A DNA stretch of 64,000 bases, from NCBI RefSeq assembly GCF_000004195.4, contig NC_030677.2:41169142-41233141 (forward strand), given 5' to 3'. Of this stretch, positions 36,050 through 48,330 are shown piece after piece. Below the pieces are notes generated by a model, which was not told the origin of the DNA, did not search any database, and saw nothing but the letters and a program-made list of their open reading frames with translations. The translations under genes were made by a program, and so were the position numbers. This DNA is from Xenopus tropicalis. Its lineage: Eukaryota > Chordata > Amphibia > Anura > Pipidae. Each line of letters begins with the position of its first letter. Within the stretch, counting starts at the first letter, position 1.

Positions 36050-39000
36050 TGCATTCATTAGCAAGTGAGTTGGGCATCATCTAATAGGGAAATTGAACTT
36101 TACTATTGTGACCAAGACACTAGCAACATTTTTTTCCTTAGAAATCTTGCACAACTGCTACATAGCTTATACACTGCCTCCCATATCTATCGTCCACAAA
36201 GATTAAAATAACCAAAGTTCTGCTGCTGGGTTTGTTGGGTCACCCAATCTTTGACAAAAAAATAAGACATCCAACAACACACATTTGTGTCACGTTTTTA
36301 GATAACTTCCAAAATCAAGCAAAAGTTGATTTCAGGTTGAGTCACTAAACGCATCCAAATGGCTTGGTGCAGAATCAACAGTAACTACTGGAAAGATGTA
36401 ACACCATTAACCCGCAAGAAAGTCTTTATTGATGATGTGTTATAGACCAGGTCAATCCATGTGTTATAGACCAGGTCATAATATGGCCCATCAATAGATT
36501 TCCATGGCACCCAGCATGCTTTAGACTTCCATAGACCCCTGTGCATGACATAATTGTTTTTATAACAATCCAGACCCTAAACTTGTGAAATAGTGGATAA
36601 TTGACACATGGCATGGAATATCTTGGACAGCATTGCTCTAGAGTTTTGTAAATGTTCAAGTGATATGGGATTGGGTTAATAAGATGGCCATAGCATGTTG
36701 TTAACATTTTTTTCATACTTGCCAGCAAACCATTCCATATCTAATTTGCCATGTTGACAAGCCTTGTTATTCTGGAACATTCCACATAAATGTAAGACAC
36801 AGTGAGGTCCAAATGTAGTTTCTCTTTCTAGTTATTGGAACTCCGATTCAGTCACATCTTTGCATATGTGAAGGTATTTAAATCAATTATGTCCGGTAAT
36901 TTTGATATATGTTTCTGCTGACAAAGGGCTTTATAGCATTAGCATCAGTTCATAGACAATTTCCCTTGGTCTGTTGCACATGGAGAATATTTTCTGCTGG
37001 CATATATCAGCTGGGGGAGTAGATCCTGAAATCACCACTACTGCCCTCATTCACTTGAATGGGAAAAGCATGATAGAGTCTTATTAACTATTGTATCTAG
37101 TGTGCATTTTCAGGGCATCATGTTTTGCCCATTAAAGTGAATGGGGTGCAGCAGCAATGGGCTTGGGCACTTCCTTGCCAGCTGAGAATATATGCCTATA
37201 TGTGCCATAAGATATATGAAATAAGTATTATAAGTTTAGTTTAGTTACTGGTAATAATCATTTGTTTTCTGTAAGATCTCATTTATCAGGAGATCTCACA
37301 GCTTAGAGGTATTTCAGTGGCGCTGTTTTAGTCTCTGACATAAACATTGCTGTATTATGTTACATAGATTCTAGCATACATAATACAGCATATTCAGCTG
37401 GTACTTATTAAAATGACTACACATCCAGTCATAAGAGACTCAACACATGAAGTTTTTCGCAATGGCACATTAAATGTTACGTCATGGTCTAGCATGAGAA
37501 ACATGTCATGTTAATTGGCAATACACAGTCTGGCATAATAAATAAGACCGTAACTGTTATTATACATACTGCTAATGGAATGCTAATTGCTTAATTAACT
37601 TAGAAACCACATCTGTGTGGGGACATCTATTTTCCAATACATGGCATCCCACCTTTACTTTAATAATTACAGTACAACCTTTAGCTTTGGTTTATCTTAC
37701 TTGTTTTATTAGAGCACAAGTCAGAAAATTAAAAAAATCTGTTTGCTTCTTTGAAAAAATGGATTTTAATGCAAGATTCTGCTTGAGAAGCGCTATTGTC
37801 TGATGCATTTTGTAGAAAACATGTTTTCCCATAACAGAATCCCTTTGATAAAAACTTTGTTATGTAAGGTTAAAGCTGCAGCATTAAATCCTTGCAGCCA
37901 AAGATATGGGTCCTGCTCTTATGTTGTTTGTTCATATTCAGCCCTTTAAACTTTCTTCGGCTTTAAAAAAATGTGCCTTTCTTAAAAATATTTCCAGAAA
38001 TACAAAATGAGCCATAATTATCACCTGTAATAGAAATTAATGTATTGTTTCAATTACAGAGCTGAAATAACTCAGAAGCCAGCAGATACCCACATCAAAA
38101 AGAATTGCTGGACAGTTTCAAATTTACTAGCATTCTTTTCCAATGGGTCACTGTGAAAAGTCTGGCCTGAGGTTAAAAAACTGCTTGGGAATGGAAGTAT
38201 GGCAATAAATGATAGGCATATATTATTTTCTATTTTAGTATTATAGGTACAATTCTATACCAAATGATTGGAGTCAAAGTCATAAATCAGAATTTATACA
38301 TATTTTATTTTAGATATCTAGACTACTAAAAAGCATACAAGTATAACGGTTTGTTAGGAATTAGTAAAGCCCATTAATGTGTGCCACCCTACATGTTTTC
38401 ATTTTGATAGAGAAGTTATTATATGTCACATATATTAGCTGACCTCTTTAAACATACTGTATATTGTAGAGCAGGGCCATTGAAAAGGAGCTTCCATAAT
38501 AGGTTCTTCCCTTTTTATAGAGTATTTATGCACCCATATGAAAGAGGGTAAAACTGACTATATACAGTATATATACCCAGATATTGTTGGGTAGTTTGGC
38601 CAGTTTGGACCACATTGCTCGACCATCTGGGCATGTATGGGCAATTGGGGTACCGTTCAGACTTTCAATCCTGCAGTCCTGGTGGACTAAAGATTATTAG
38701 TGCTGAGGGAAATTTTCCATAGGTCAGCCGCAAGAAAGGAAGGAAGGCTGGGTTGAAGGAATGGAATAAGGCAAAGGTGGCAGTAGATCTCTATTGCCCC
38801 TTGTAAGATATTTGTCTTTTTGGCATGCAGAAGTCAGAATACAATATGGGCATGGTCACCTTTTGCCACTCTTTTTATTCATTTATGCTGAGCCTCTGAT
38901 GTTAATGATGTGCTGAACTCACAAATATAAAGAGAATATGAGTCACTGGAGTTCAGTTACCCACAATAGAAATCCAAGAGCACTAATGGGTACAAAGGTT

Positions 39001-39329
39001 ATTATTCCTTTATTGCTCATTCAAAGAACACTTCCATTAAGGGTCTGGCTTGCATGCAAGGCAGCCATGTCCTTAATGCCCATAAGAAAGGCAGTAAGTA
39101 TAGGGTCCTGTTGCACCCTGCCTTGCTTGTGTGCTTGCCTTCCATGCCCACTCCTCATTAATAGAGTGCTTCCAATCACACCACAGGTCTCTGCACTTGA
39201 TTTTCAGGGCAAATCAAAGTGCAGAGAACAAAGTGCAACAAACATGGCAGATTGTGCCCATTTTCACACTTTGCACCTTGCCCTGCACATAATAAACAGC
39301 CCTACTATGTAGTTTCTTTACGAAAGCAT
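36050..39329. other. large intron, middle
   Basis: Holds a T2 fragment (37765-37846), a tandem tgtgttatagaccaggtca duplication (36437-36478) and a ccatacac-type remnant near 38580. The 124-codon frame at 38938 has no recognisable product. Confidence 0.5.
37765..37846. mobile_element. T2-type MITE end fragment
   Basis: gcaagattctgcttgagaag and aaacatgttttcccataaca then gaatccctttga, matching the reverse complement of the 20626 element's left end. Confidence 0.6.
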
Positions 39330-39830
39330 ATGACGCTAAAGGTGACTTCTAATAGTGTTATAATTTGGAGTAGGGAGTATTTTAAAGCATTTAAAAGTTG
39401 GGAAACACCCAGAAATAAATTTGTTTTTAAATCGTCATGCCATCTCTTGCGGTCATTGCTTGATTTGGCACAATTTTCATTATACAGCAGAAATAACAAT
39501 CCAACGCAGATGCAGAACCTATTTAGGGAAGAAACAGGAAGCTGGAGTACAGTTTTTGATGGATTGGCTGACACATTTGACAGACCTCAACCCTGTTGAG
39601 TTCTTGTAGGAAGAACTTAATGGCAAGGTCAGAAAAAAATGGCCTACAAGCCAGCGGCATGTCTGGGAAGGTCTACAGAAGGCGTGGGCTGAAATTTCCA
39701 CTGAATTCCCTCAAAACCTGACTGCTAGAATGGCAAAGGTCTGCAAAGCTGGCATTGCTGCAAATGGAAAATTGATAAATGTAATGTTTTATGAATTGAC
39801 CAGTTATATGAAATAGAAAAATAATTGATG
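39330..39830 (+). pseudogene. Tc1/mariner-type transposase, C-terminal pseudogene
   Basis: Two overlapping frames give diagnostic Tc1-family segments: YLGKKQEAGVQFLMDWLTHL followed by DLNPVEF (the motif that normally reads SPDLNPIENLW around the last catalytic acidic residue), then EELNGKVRKKWPTSQRHVWE and QNLTARMAKVCKAGIAANGK up to a stop. The Trp codon after DLNPVEF has become TAG (39607-39609), and further upstream the frame shifts (SVIIW resembles the SVMVWG motif). Tc1 transposases cut and paste DNA at TA sites through a DDE catalytic triad. No N-terminal part or inverted termini are seen, so this is a dead 5'-truncated copy. Confidence 0.7.
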
Positions 39831-40070
39831 ACCAGTGTATTGACTATCTTAATCTGAACTTTTAAACACTACTGTAGTCTTACACCATGTCAGGTTTTCT
39901 AATGTGGGGGTGTACTGTGTAAACTATGCTTTCAGATTTCAGAACTCTTTATTTTATCTTGCTAGTTAGGTATAGGTTTAGTCAATATCCCACAGAAGGC
40001 AAGTAGGCATATTTTTCATACTGCCCCCCATTTGTGTATGTGCTCCATAGATGTATCCTTTTACACTTAT

Positions 40071-40446
40071 GGGTATATTTATCATGCTGTGTAAAAAGTG
40101 GAGTAAAGCATTACTGGTGGTGTTGCCCAGGGCAACCAATCAGCAATTAGATTCCAACTGTTAGAAAATCAAAACAAAGCATCTGATTTGCAACTATAAA
40201 TAACATCACCGGTGATGTTTTACTCCACTTTTTACACAGCATGATAAATAGACTCTAGGGGTATATTTATCATTCTGTGTAAAAAGTGGGGTAAAACATT
40301 ACTGGTGATGTTGCTTATAGCAGCCAATCAGATGCTTTGCTTTGGGTTTTCTAACTGTTGAAATCTAAATGCTGATAGGTTGCCCTGGGCAACATCACCA
40401 GTAATGCTTCACTCCACTTTTTACACAGCATGATAAATATACCCCC
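40071..40446. mobile_element. pair of foldback MITEs in inverted tandem
   Basis: Copy 1 (40071-40253) and copy 2 (40258-40446) each begin gggtatatttatcat and end with the complement. Copy 2 is the reverse complement of copy 1 (both carry caaccaatcagc/atctgattgg and gcccagggcaac). Their shared ends cttttt-acacagcatgataaa meet at 40253, so the whole 376 bp can fold on itself. Confidence 0.8.
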
Positions 40447-41605
40447 AAGTAGGACCTGTCCAGTTGCTTTGGACCCTTGCAAGGACCAGTTTAATGCTGA
40501 CTCTGTATGGGCAATTTATCTTTCCATGGGTTATGTAAATGAAGGTCCTCTCTTCAACAATAAGTAAAGCATATATAAATCATGGCTCATCTTATTCCCA
40601 ATATGCAAAGTGCATTAAATCTAAATTTCCATGCATTTAAACACAGAAATACTGTATATGAGTCCTGAATGTTGCAAAATGTTCAGCTAATGAGAAATCC
40701 TTCACAGCTACAGTATAAAATTTAGAATTTTTTGTACAAATGTAATTTACAGAGCAGGAGAAAAAAAAATGCAAGTCTGGCATTTGCAGATACAGTGTCT
40801 ATTGAATAAAGCCCAACAGAATAATAAAAAGTAAAAACATTGGAAAATTACATTTAGTGATTCATTTGGAAGATGTCATCATATTGTAATATCCTTGCTC
40901 TATACACAGCCTTACCCACAATGAGGATACAAGCTTAGTGCCTATTTCTGATATACGTATCTCCATTTAAGGAACTGGTGCAGTCTAGACAATCTTGGCA
41001 GCCTCTGAAAATTCTAACTTAACGATGCCAAAAACGTATAGATTGTAAATTCGCTTAAGAAATATACAGCATTACAATATTCTGGCTCTCATTCCCTGAA
41101 CACCATTTTCATGGCTTATTAAATTTGAAATAGTTTTAGGTTACTTGCAATCCTTAAAAAATGTGACTTAGACCAAACAGTAATCATGGGTTACAAACTG
41201 AAAATTCCTATATGCTTGCTAAGCCTTTCTTTGAAGCAGCATTTGGACATGTTTTGAACATACCTTGTGGCCGAATTAGTGCATGGGCCTGATCTATTAT
41301 TGGTGTTCAGATCATTATACATGTGTTCTTAGTTCCCTTTGCCGTTGCTTGGTATATAAAAGCAGCCATATTTTGAACAGATTAACCATTAGAGGTTACA
41401 ATTTTTAATTAAAATCTATGTATGCAGTTTTATCATTCCTCATTAGGGTAATCAAATATGATAATTCCACTTCAAATTATTAAAAACCTGACAATACAAA
41501 CAACTTTCGGTGCAGGATAAATTACCTTTATGTTAAAATTATTTTTTTTAACCATGTTTTACTAAATGGTCATTGGAAATTACAACAATAAACATGTATG
41601 TATAC

Positions 41606-41736
41606 CAGGGGTGGAACTACAAGTGGTGGTGGGGGGGGGGGGGGGGGGGTCATTGCATTGCAGCCAAGAAAATTGCAACTGGGGGGGGAATGTGGGGCCG
41701 GACCCAGGCCCTGGCACTAATAGTTACGTTATTGAT
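41606..41736 (+). mobile_element. hAT-like MITE with a 19-G run
   Basis: CAGGGGTGGAACTAC at the left and tagttacgttattgatg at the right, a common frog layout with ggcccaggcc(c)tggcacta inside. A run of 19 G (41631-41649) interrupts it. Confidence 0.5.
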
Positions 41737-42529
41737 GTGTATATATAGGGGTTTGATACACTTAATTCTATCAAACATAAAGAAAATGTTATGTACCTGT
41801 ATGTGACTATTGCATATGTGCTTTATAAATGTACAATCTGTTTAAAAGCCACTGTACATCAGTAAAAGTTTTGACAGTATCGAAGGAATTGTGATCAGCA
41901 ATAATAAGTTATTTGTAACATGCAAAGTTAAACAGATGTTATTAGCTATCTGTAAATTAATTATCTGCAATTATTTTCCTGTGCCTAATTCTAAAGCATG
42001 ACTGAGGGGTATAAGAAGGTATTGATCCTTGATCTAGGAGATGTACTGAATAATATGTATATTATATTATTGTTATGGGTGAATCTGCAGATTCGCCCAC
42101 CCCTTTACTGATCAGCCTGCAGTCGTAGGTGATAACCACAGAATCCCCCCCCCTCCCCCCACACGACTTGGATGGATTCTGTTCCCAAGCTGGCCTTGGT
42201 TATTATTACCATGGCCTTGAAGACAGAACCACCTGTTTGGCCATACAGCAGCCAGCAGCTCTTTGTTTTCTGTGCTGTGAACAGATATCACTATGCTCGT
42301 ACACTGTTATTACACTGTTATTACAAACTAATAACACCCATGCTCATATCTTTTCCATGTGGTATGCTACTATGTCACAAAGTCTATTAAAACCCAGTGC
42401 TGTTTTTGTTTTGTAGTCCTGACTCTTGGCTTTGTTTAGAACCCACGTACGTGTCAAATGAACCTTACCGTTGTACCTCAAATGACCTTTGGTATCAGAC
42501 TTTCCATAAAGTTCTTCTAAAGCCAACTT

Positions 42530-42633
42530 TGACAACTTCGGCAAATTGCGCTGCTGCGTATGCCATCCCACCGGCAATTTACATTCTAGCCGGTGGGATG
42601 GCATTGCGGGGAGATTAGTCACCCGCGCCAACA
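42530..42633. mobile_element. fragment of foldback MITE, same family
   Basis: tgccatcccaccggcaattt and ccggtgggatggca form a hairpin, followed by ggggagattagtcacccgcg. The gggctctggcac termini are lost. Confidence 0.65.
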
Positions 42634-42823
42634 TTATCAGTACAGCCTGACCTGAGCACAGGAGTGTAAGCAGAGCAGTGATCAGCAGATGGAAGGAGCA
42701 CATGGATAGGCTCAGGAAAGTGTTGGGGTGGTGTGGAGCAAACATATGCTGCCCAAATGTTTGCTCTAAGCGTCAAATATGGTTATGTAATATCAGAAGC
42801 AAAATTTGCTACACTTCTTATCA

Positions 42824-42945
42824 CACATATAGCAACCAATCAGCAAGTAGCATTTACTGGTCACCTATTTAAAATCTAGTATTGTATTGGTTGCTATGGG
42901 TTATTGCTCCTGGGCAAACTTAGTGCCTTTTATTACATTTGGATA
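42824..42945. mobile_element. fragment of the gcaaccaatca MITE family
   Basis: atagcaaccaatcagcaagt, ttactggtcacctatttaaa and ggttgctatgggttattgct match the interior of the 5497 element; termini missing. Confidence 0.5.
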
Positions 42946-43175
42946 ATGCATTAAATTCAGTTCTGGCCAGAACACTGAACTGCCATATCAGCAGCATCCC
43001 TCCTTCCTATTCTTTAATAACTCCATCTTGGCCTATTCATATACTGGGAACCAGTTAATGTGCCACTTACATAGAGACAAGTTTTTTGGCATATCTTTTG
43101 AAAGAGTCTTACACGTATATTAAAGTTCCATAGCCATTGTTTTAGAAACTTCTTGCAGACACCAGACTTTATACA

Positions 43176-43663
43176 GATGAAGCGCAGGTTTTCCCAAAAC
43201 TTAACTAGTTACAAGATAACACAGGCTATCCTGTTGAGTTAACTCGTGCCATCTCCCTGCTGTGTCAGGGGAAAAAAAGCCTTCTTAGGCTGTTATTCTG
43301 TTTTTAGACAGCAGGTGGTGCCTGGAAAGTAACGTGAACGTGCACAGTAGGGGGTCCATTTTGACACCAGACTTCTCCAGCCTTATCTTTTTTCTGGAAT
43401 GTGGGAAGTGCTAAGAGATTAAGATTACCCCCTGGTAAAAGCAAATAGAGCACTAGTCTCTCCTGTGGGTAATTACACACTGGGCTGTTTCTGGGCAAAT
43501 CCAGTTGGTACAACGTATATCAGGCGCATAATCATATATTTTTAATACTGTAGTTTGGCATTTTTCCCTCCTCTTTTCACATTATGCAATTTTGTTTTCC
43601 TCAATCATTTAACTATTAGAGTTCCCAGATCCCTGCAAAGAATGGGCCCAGACAATAAATAAG
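43176..43663 (+). repeat. left terminal segment of the palindrome
   Basis: About 490 bp of non-tandem sequence that is repeated inverted at 58724-59211. Short matching frames in both copies (about 69 codons) follow only from the duplication. Homology stops sharply outside gatgaag; the left flank (agactttataca) and the right flank (tttaagtccc) do not match clearly. Confidence 0.8.
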
Positions 43664-44150
43664 TTCCCTTTTCTCTGTAATAATAAAACAGTACCTGTAC
43701 TTGATCCCAACTAAGATATAATTACCCCTTATTGGGGGCAGAACAGCCCTATTGGGTTTATTTCATGGCTAAATGATTCCCTTTTCTCTGTAATAATAAA
43801 ACAGTACCTGTACTTGATCCCAACTAAGAAATAATTACCCCTTATTGGCGGCAGAACAGCCCTATTGGGTTTATTTCATGGTTAAATGATTCCCTTTTCT
43901 CTGTAATAATAAAACAGTACCTGTACTTGATCCCAACTAAGATATAATTACCCCTTATTGGGGGCAGAACAGCCCTATTGGGTTTATTTCATGGCTAAAT
44001 GATTCCCTTTTCTCTGTAATAATAAAACAGTACCTGTACTTGATCCCAACTAAGAAATAATTACCCCTTATTGGCGGCAGAACAGCCCTATTGGGTTTAT
44101 TTCATGGTTAAATGATTCCCTTTTCTCTGTAATAATAAAATAGTACCTGT
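43664..44150 (+). repeat. 113-bp tandem array, left arm
   Basis: Phase points at 43664, 43777, 43890, 44003 and 44116 give an exact 113-bp period, four full units and a part. Units alternate between two variants (gatataatt/ggggg/ggcta and gaaataatt/ggcgg/ggtta), so the array grew as a 226-bp dimer. Each unit is the reverse complement of the interior of the dispersed frog MITE seen at 1107, 6421 and 9458 (cccaataggg, ttagttgggatcaagtac, attattacagagaaaa). Confidence 0.9.
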
Positions 44151-44195
44151 ATTTTATACTGGGTTTTTTTTGTGGTTAGGATGGTTTTGAGAGAG

Positions 44196-44870
44196 GGCCA
44201 TTTGTATAACTCAGCCTGCAGCCTTGTGCTTTATATGGGCACAGAACCCCTCAGTGACTTCTAAAATCCTTATCATTTACAGTAGGGGGTACATTATCCC
44301 TTATAATACATGAGTGATACTCAGTTCCCTGTATAACTCAGCCTGCAGCCTTGTGCCTTTATATTGGCACAGAACCCCTCAGTGACTTCTAAAATCCTTA
44401 TCATTTACAGTAGGGGGTACATTATCCCTTATAATACATGAGTGATGCTCAGAGTTCCCTGTATAACTCAGCCTGCAGCCTTGTGCCTTTATATGGGCAC
44501 AGAACCCCTCAGTGACTTCTAATATCCTTATCATTTACAGTAGGGGGTACATTATCCCTTATCATACATGAGTGATACTCAGAGTTCCTGTATAACTCTG
44601 CCTGCAGCCTTGTGCCTTTATATGGTCACAGAACCCCTCAGTGACTGCTAATATCCTTATCATTTACAGTAGGGGGTACATTATCCCTTATCATATATGA
44701 GTGATACTCAGAGTTCCTGTATAACTCTGCCTGCAGCCTTGTGCCTTTATATGGTCACAGAGCCCCTCATTGACTGCTAATATCCTTATCATTTACAGTA
44801 GGGGGTACATTATCCCTTATAATATACGAGGCCTGCAGCTTTGTACCTTTATCACAGAATGCCTCCAATA
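44196..44870 (+). repeat. ~129-bp tandem array, left arm (five units)
   Basis: The phrase gtataactc at 44204, 44331, 44461, 44590 and 44719 gives periods of 127-130 bp. Units contain cagcctgcagccttgtgc and cagtagggggtacattatcc. The inverted copy in the right arm (about 57940-58180) has only about two units. Confidence 0.88.
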
Positions 44871-45268
44871 TCCCTTTTAATACATAAGAGATTATTACAG
44901 CCATGTTTTTCATTTATAGTTATTAAGGTTAGGGCCACAGGCAGTGAGAGCAGCTTTGGACAAGTATAAATGATAAATAAAGCAGACATTATCAATAGTT
45001 AAGAAATATATCTTTCCACAACTTGGGACAACCTATCTGTACTGAACCCAGTGAGTTTCTTACGCCCTGTAGGCAACACTGACACCCAACACTGCACCAC
45101 ACCATACCTCCCAACATTTAAAAATTAAAAAGAGGGACAAAAGTATATGCCGCGCTAAGTGATGCGATATTTTTTGACCACGCCCCTCTGACCACACCCA
45201 CATTACAAAACACCCCCATTTTCCATGGTTGGAATGGCAGCATCAGACACACCAAGTGCACTAGTGTT

Positions 45269-47728
45269 TTAACTCTTTTACTGCCAACGACGTATGGCAT
45301 ACGTCGTGGCAGTAAAAGGGCTTAAATGCCAACGACATGTCCCATACGCAGCTCTCTGCAGCTTCTATCCATGACAGCCCCCCTGGGCAACGTGCCAGGG
45401 GGGCTGTCATGAAGGTCCTGCAAGACGTTCGCTCGCAGGACCCTCCAGGAAGCAGCAGACGCCATCGCATCGCGTCTGCTGCTTCCTGCTTCCTCCTTCC
45501 CCCCTGCCGGCCGGCCCCCTGAAGAGGAGGCGATCGGGTCTTCAGGACAGGTAAGAACTTTTTTTTTTTTTTCATTTACACACTTACACACACACTTACA
45601 TACATTTATACACACTTACAGCACACATTTTAGCAGTTTTTTTTTCCTTTTTCACACTTTTATACACTTATTTACACTCATATACACACTTACACACTAT
45701 AACAAAACTTTTACACATGTACACCCATGTATACACAAACACTTTGGTTTTTGTTTTGTTGTTTTTTTCATTTTGCCACTTTGTTTTTAGTTTCTTTTAC
45801 CCAAAAACTGTTTATTTTGACAGCGTGACTATTGGATCAGATATTCTGACCACTAATTACACTGTCATGTGACTTATTTTGTTGTTTCACTGATTTGCAC
45901 AATTTTTGTGGTTTTATCGCATTTTATCCCTGTATAAGTGTTCCTAATCTGTTTTTAGCGTAGCTTTGCCAGGTGTAACTTTGGTGTACAAAAATAACTT
46001 TGCCTATTTTGAATTCATCAGAATGTGTACTTTCCAAAAATATATGGTTTTCTGGGGCTCTTTGTATAGTTAGGGGGGGGTTACTGCACATAATACGCTG
46101 ACAGGGGGCTCTGTGTGCAAAAGCTGAGTTGGCAGGCGAGAAATACTTATGCACTATTTTAATTTTGGGGTCAGTATACACCGCAGACTTTGGTATATCT
46201 ATGCATATTGGGCATCAAACTGTTCAGTAGGCCTCTGGTGTTCCTATTTGGGGTGATTTGCCTTTGTACGCAAGAAATTGTGTGAGATAAATGCGGCAAA
46301 TTGCAACATTTTTAGGCGATTTTCTGAAATGTCATAAAAACCAATAACTTTAGGAAAGCTTTGCAGATTGGTACTTTGGTGTAGAAAGGACTCTTTACCC
46401 TTGTTGGATTTGTCAGAATGTGTACTTTCCAAAAATATATGGTTTTGTGGGGGTCTGTGTATAGTTAGGGGAAGTTTCGGCACATAATACACTGACAGGG
46501 GGCTCTGTGTGCAAAAGCTGAGCTGGTAAGCGAGAAATCCTTATGCGCTATTTTCATTTCGGGGTCAGTACATACCGCAGACTTTGGTATATCTATGCAT
46601 ATTGGGCATCAAACTGTTCAGTAGGCCTCTGGTGTTCCTATTTGGGGTGATTTGCCTTTATCTGATCTTTATCAAGAAATTGTGAGAGATAAATGCGGCA
46701 AATTGCAACATTTTTATGCGATTTTCTAAATGTCATATAAATCTGCAAACTTAGGAAAGCTTTACAGCTTGGTACTTTGGAGCAAAAGGAAATGTTTACC
46801 CATTATAGATTCGGGGGGATGTGTACTTTCCAAAAATAAATGGCTTTCTGGGGTGAGTGTACTTTTTTTGTAGCATTATCCCACATAAAGGATGTAAATG
46901 TGTTGATTTTGCATGGGGCTAAAATGATACATCATATGGGGGTATGTTCCCATTGGGGCCCCTACATGCCACATACTTAGCTAAACCTATACATATTGGG
47001 CATCAAACTGTTCAGTGGACCCCTGGCGTTCATATTTAGGGTGTTTTATTTGGTTGCTTTATGACCTATAGGAGATAAGATACTATAGACTGGAAGTTTT
47101 GAAACAATTTTTTAAAAAAATCACAAATTTTGATAAAAACCAATAACTTTAGGAAAGCATTGCGACTTGATAGTTTGGAGTAGACAGACAGTTCTGCCTA
47201 TTCTGTATTCCCCAGAATCTGTTCTTTCCAAAAATGTACAATTTTCTGGGATAAACCTTCTGTTAGTGGAAATTTTGTCCTTGAAATCTAAGGTATGCCG
47301 CTTTCTGGAGCAGTGCTTTGGAAATTTGGTAATGTACTGCTGGGAGTTTTTGAGAAATCTCCATAAAACTATATATATTTGGTATTGGCACGTTCAGGAG
47401 ACATGGGACTTTCCAAATCAGTTGTATATTCGTGCATAAAATAATTTTTGTTTCTAGTATGTGTGTTTATATTATGGAAAATTAGATTTTTTTTGCATTT
47501 TTAGACATTTAGAAGCCTATATCTTGTTACAGAATTGGAATTACACAAAAATTCTACCATATTTTGAAAGCTTAGGTTGTTCTGAAAAAAACAATATATT
47601 GTTTTCCTGGGTAAACTAAAAGTCCCCCCGAGGAAAGGCCCCTAAAGTGAAACAGTGCAAAATGTTCAAAAACTGTCTGGCAATACAAGTTCCGCTTTGA
47701 CCAAAACAGCTGGCAGTAAAAGGGTTAA
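45269..47728 (+). mobile_element. piggyBac-type (Uribo-like) non-autonomous element, left arm
   Basis: TTAA at both ends with matching termini (TTAACTCTTTTACTGCCA and, inverted, TTAACCCTTTTACTGCCA). Subterminal repeats (ccaacgacgtatgg, gtggcagtaaaagggctt) match my memory of Xenopus piggyBac ends. The 5' part is GC-rich with three hairpins (45371-45410, 45414-45442, 45448-45486) and a donor-like cag|GTAAGA. The interior has four diverged units of about 395-405 bp, each marked by tgtactttccaaaaat or a close variant. No transposase frame remains. Confidence 0.75.
45371..45486. repeat. three consecutive hairpins in piggyBac 5' region
   Basis: Stem 1 pairs atgacagcccccctgg with its complement around a short loop (45371-45410). 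Stem 2 pairs ggtcctgc with gcaggacc (45414-45442). Stem 3 pairs ggaagcagcagacgc perfectly with gcgtctgctgcttcc (45448-45486). The same block recurs inverted in the right arm. Confidence 0.85.
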
Positions 47729-47925
47729 TAGCTGGCATCATAAATCATGAGCTGCCCTTGAAAATACAAAAAGGAGGAGGCCAGGACGCGCCTGTGGCCA
47801 TCAATGGTCCTTCATAGTTCAATTCCCTTGGTGCGTCTGCCTCTATCAATGGGGCTCAATGCTGATACCATTTCTGATACATGCCCTACCTAAGGCATCA
47901 GCTTTGAGACCCAAGGAAGCTCAGC

Positions 47926-48055
47926 TGCCAGGGCGGGACTCGAACTCCAAACCTTACGGGGTAGGAATCGAACTCCAAAGCCAACGGGGCAGGAATCGAA
48001 CTCCACACCTGGCGATGTAAGGGCGTGCGCTCTACCACTTCGCTATCCTTCCTCC
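47926..48055 (-). repeat. tRNA-like segment with three B-box motifs, left arm
   Basis: Reverse complement of the segment at 54674-54802. Read on the minus strand it contains an A-box-like tagcgaagtgg and three successive gttcga(t/g)tcc motifs. It lies between the piggyBac element and the satellite in both arms. Confidence 0.7.
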
Positions 48056-48330
48056 TCCCACTTGTAACATGTCTCTTCGTAATCTTGTCTTCTGCATATT
48101 GGCGGTTGGTATATCCTAACCGACTGACTGAAACACTCAGGGTTAGAGCCTGCTGCTTGCCCCAAGCCCTATATAACTAGGGGGGCTGTTATAGTAGGGG
48201 GGAATGAATCCTCCATTTATCAACATTCTCTGGGGGGAAATGAATACAAGGGTATAAGTTTTACCCCCGGGGCAAGAGAGGTCCCCAAATTTGCCCCACT
48301 GACTTATGATGGGGATTTTGGCAAATAACT

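Larger units (their letters stand above)
39831..43175. other. large intron between the Tc1 remnant and the palindrome
   Basis: Contains the MITEs at 40071, 41606, 42530 and 42824. Elsewhere no gene is seen. Confidence 0.5.

Noticed and set aside
38938..39312. A 124-codon plus-strand ORF
   Set aside because: No recognisable motif or splice context; it lies upstream of the Tc1 remnant and the composition looks random.
41250..41290. An exon before the strong donor CAAG|GTATGT on the minus strand
   Set aside because: No credible acceptor or open frame of compatible phase precedes it.
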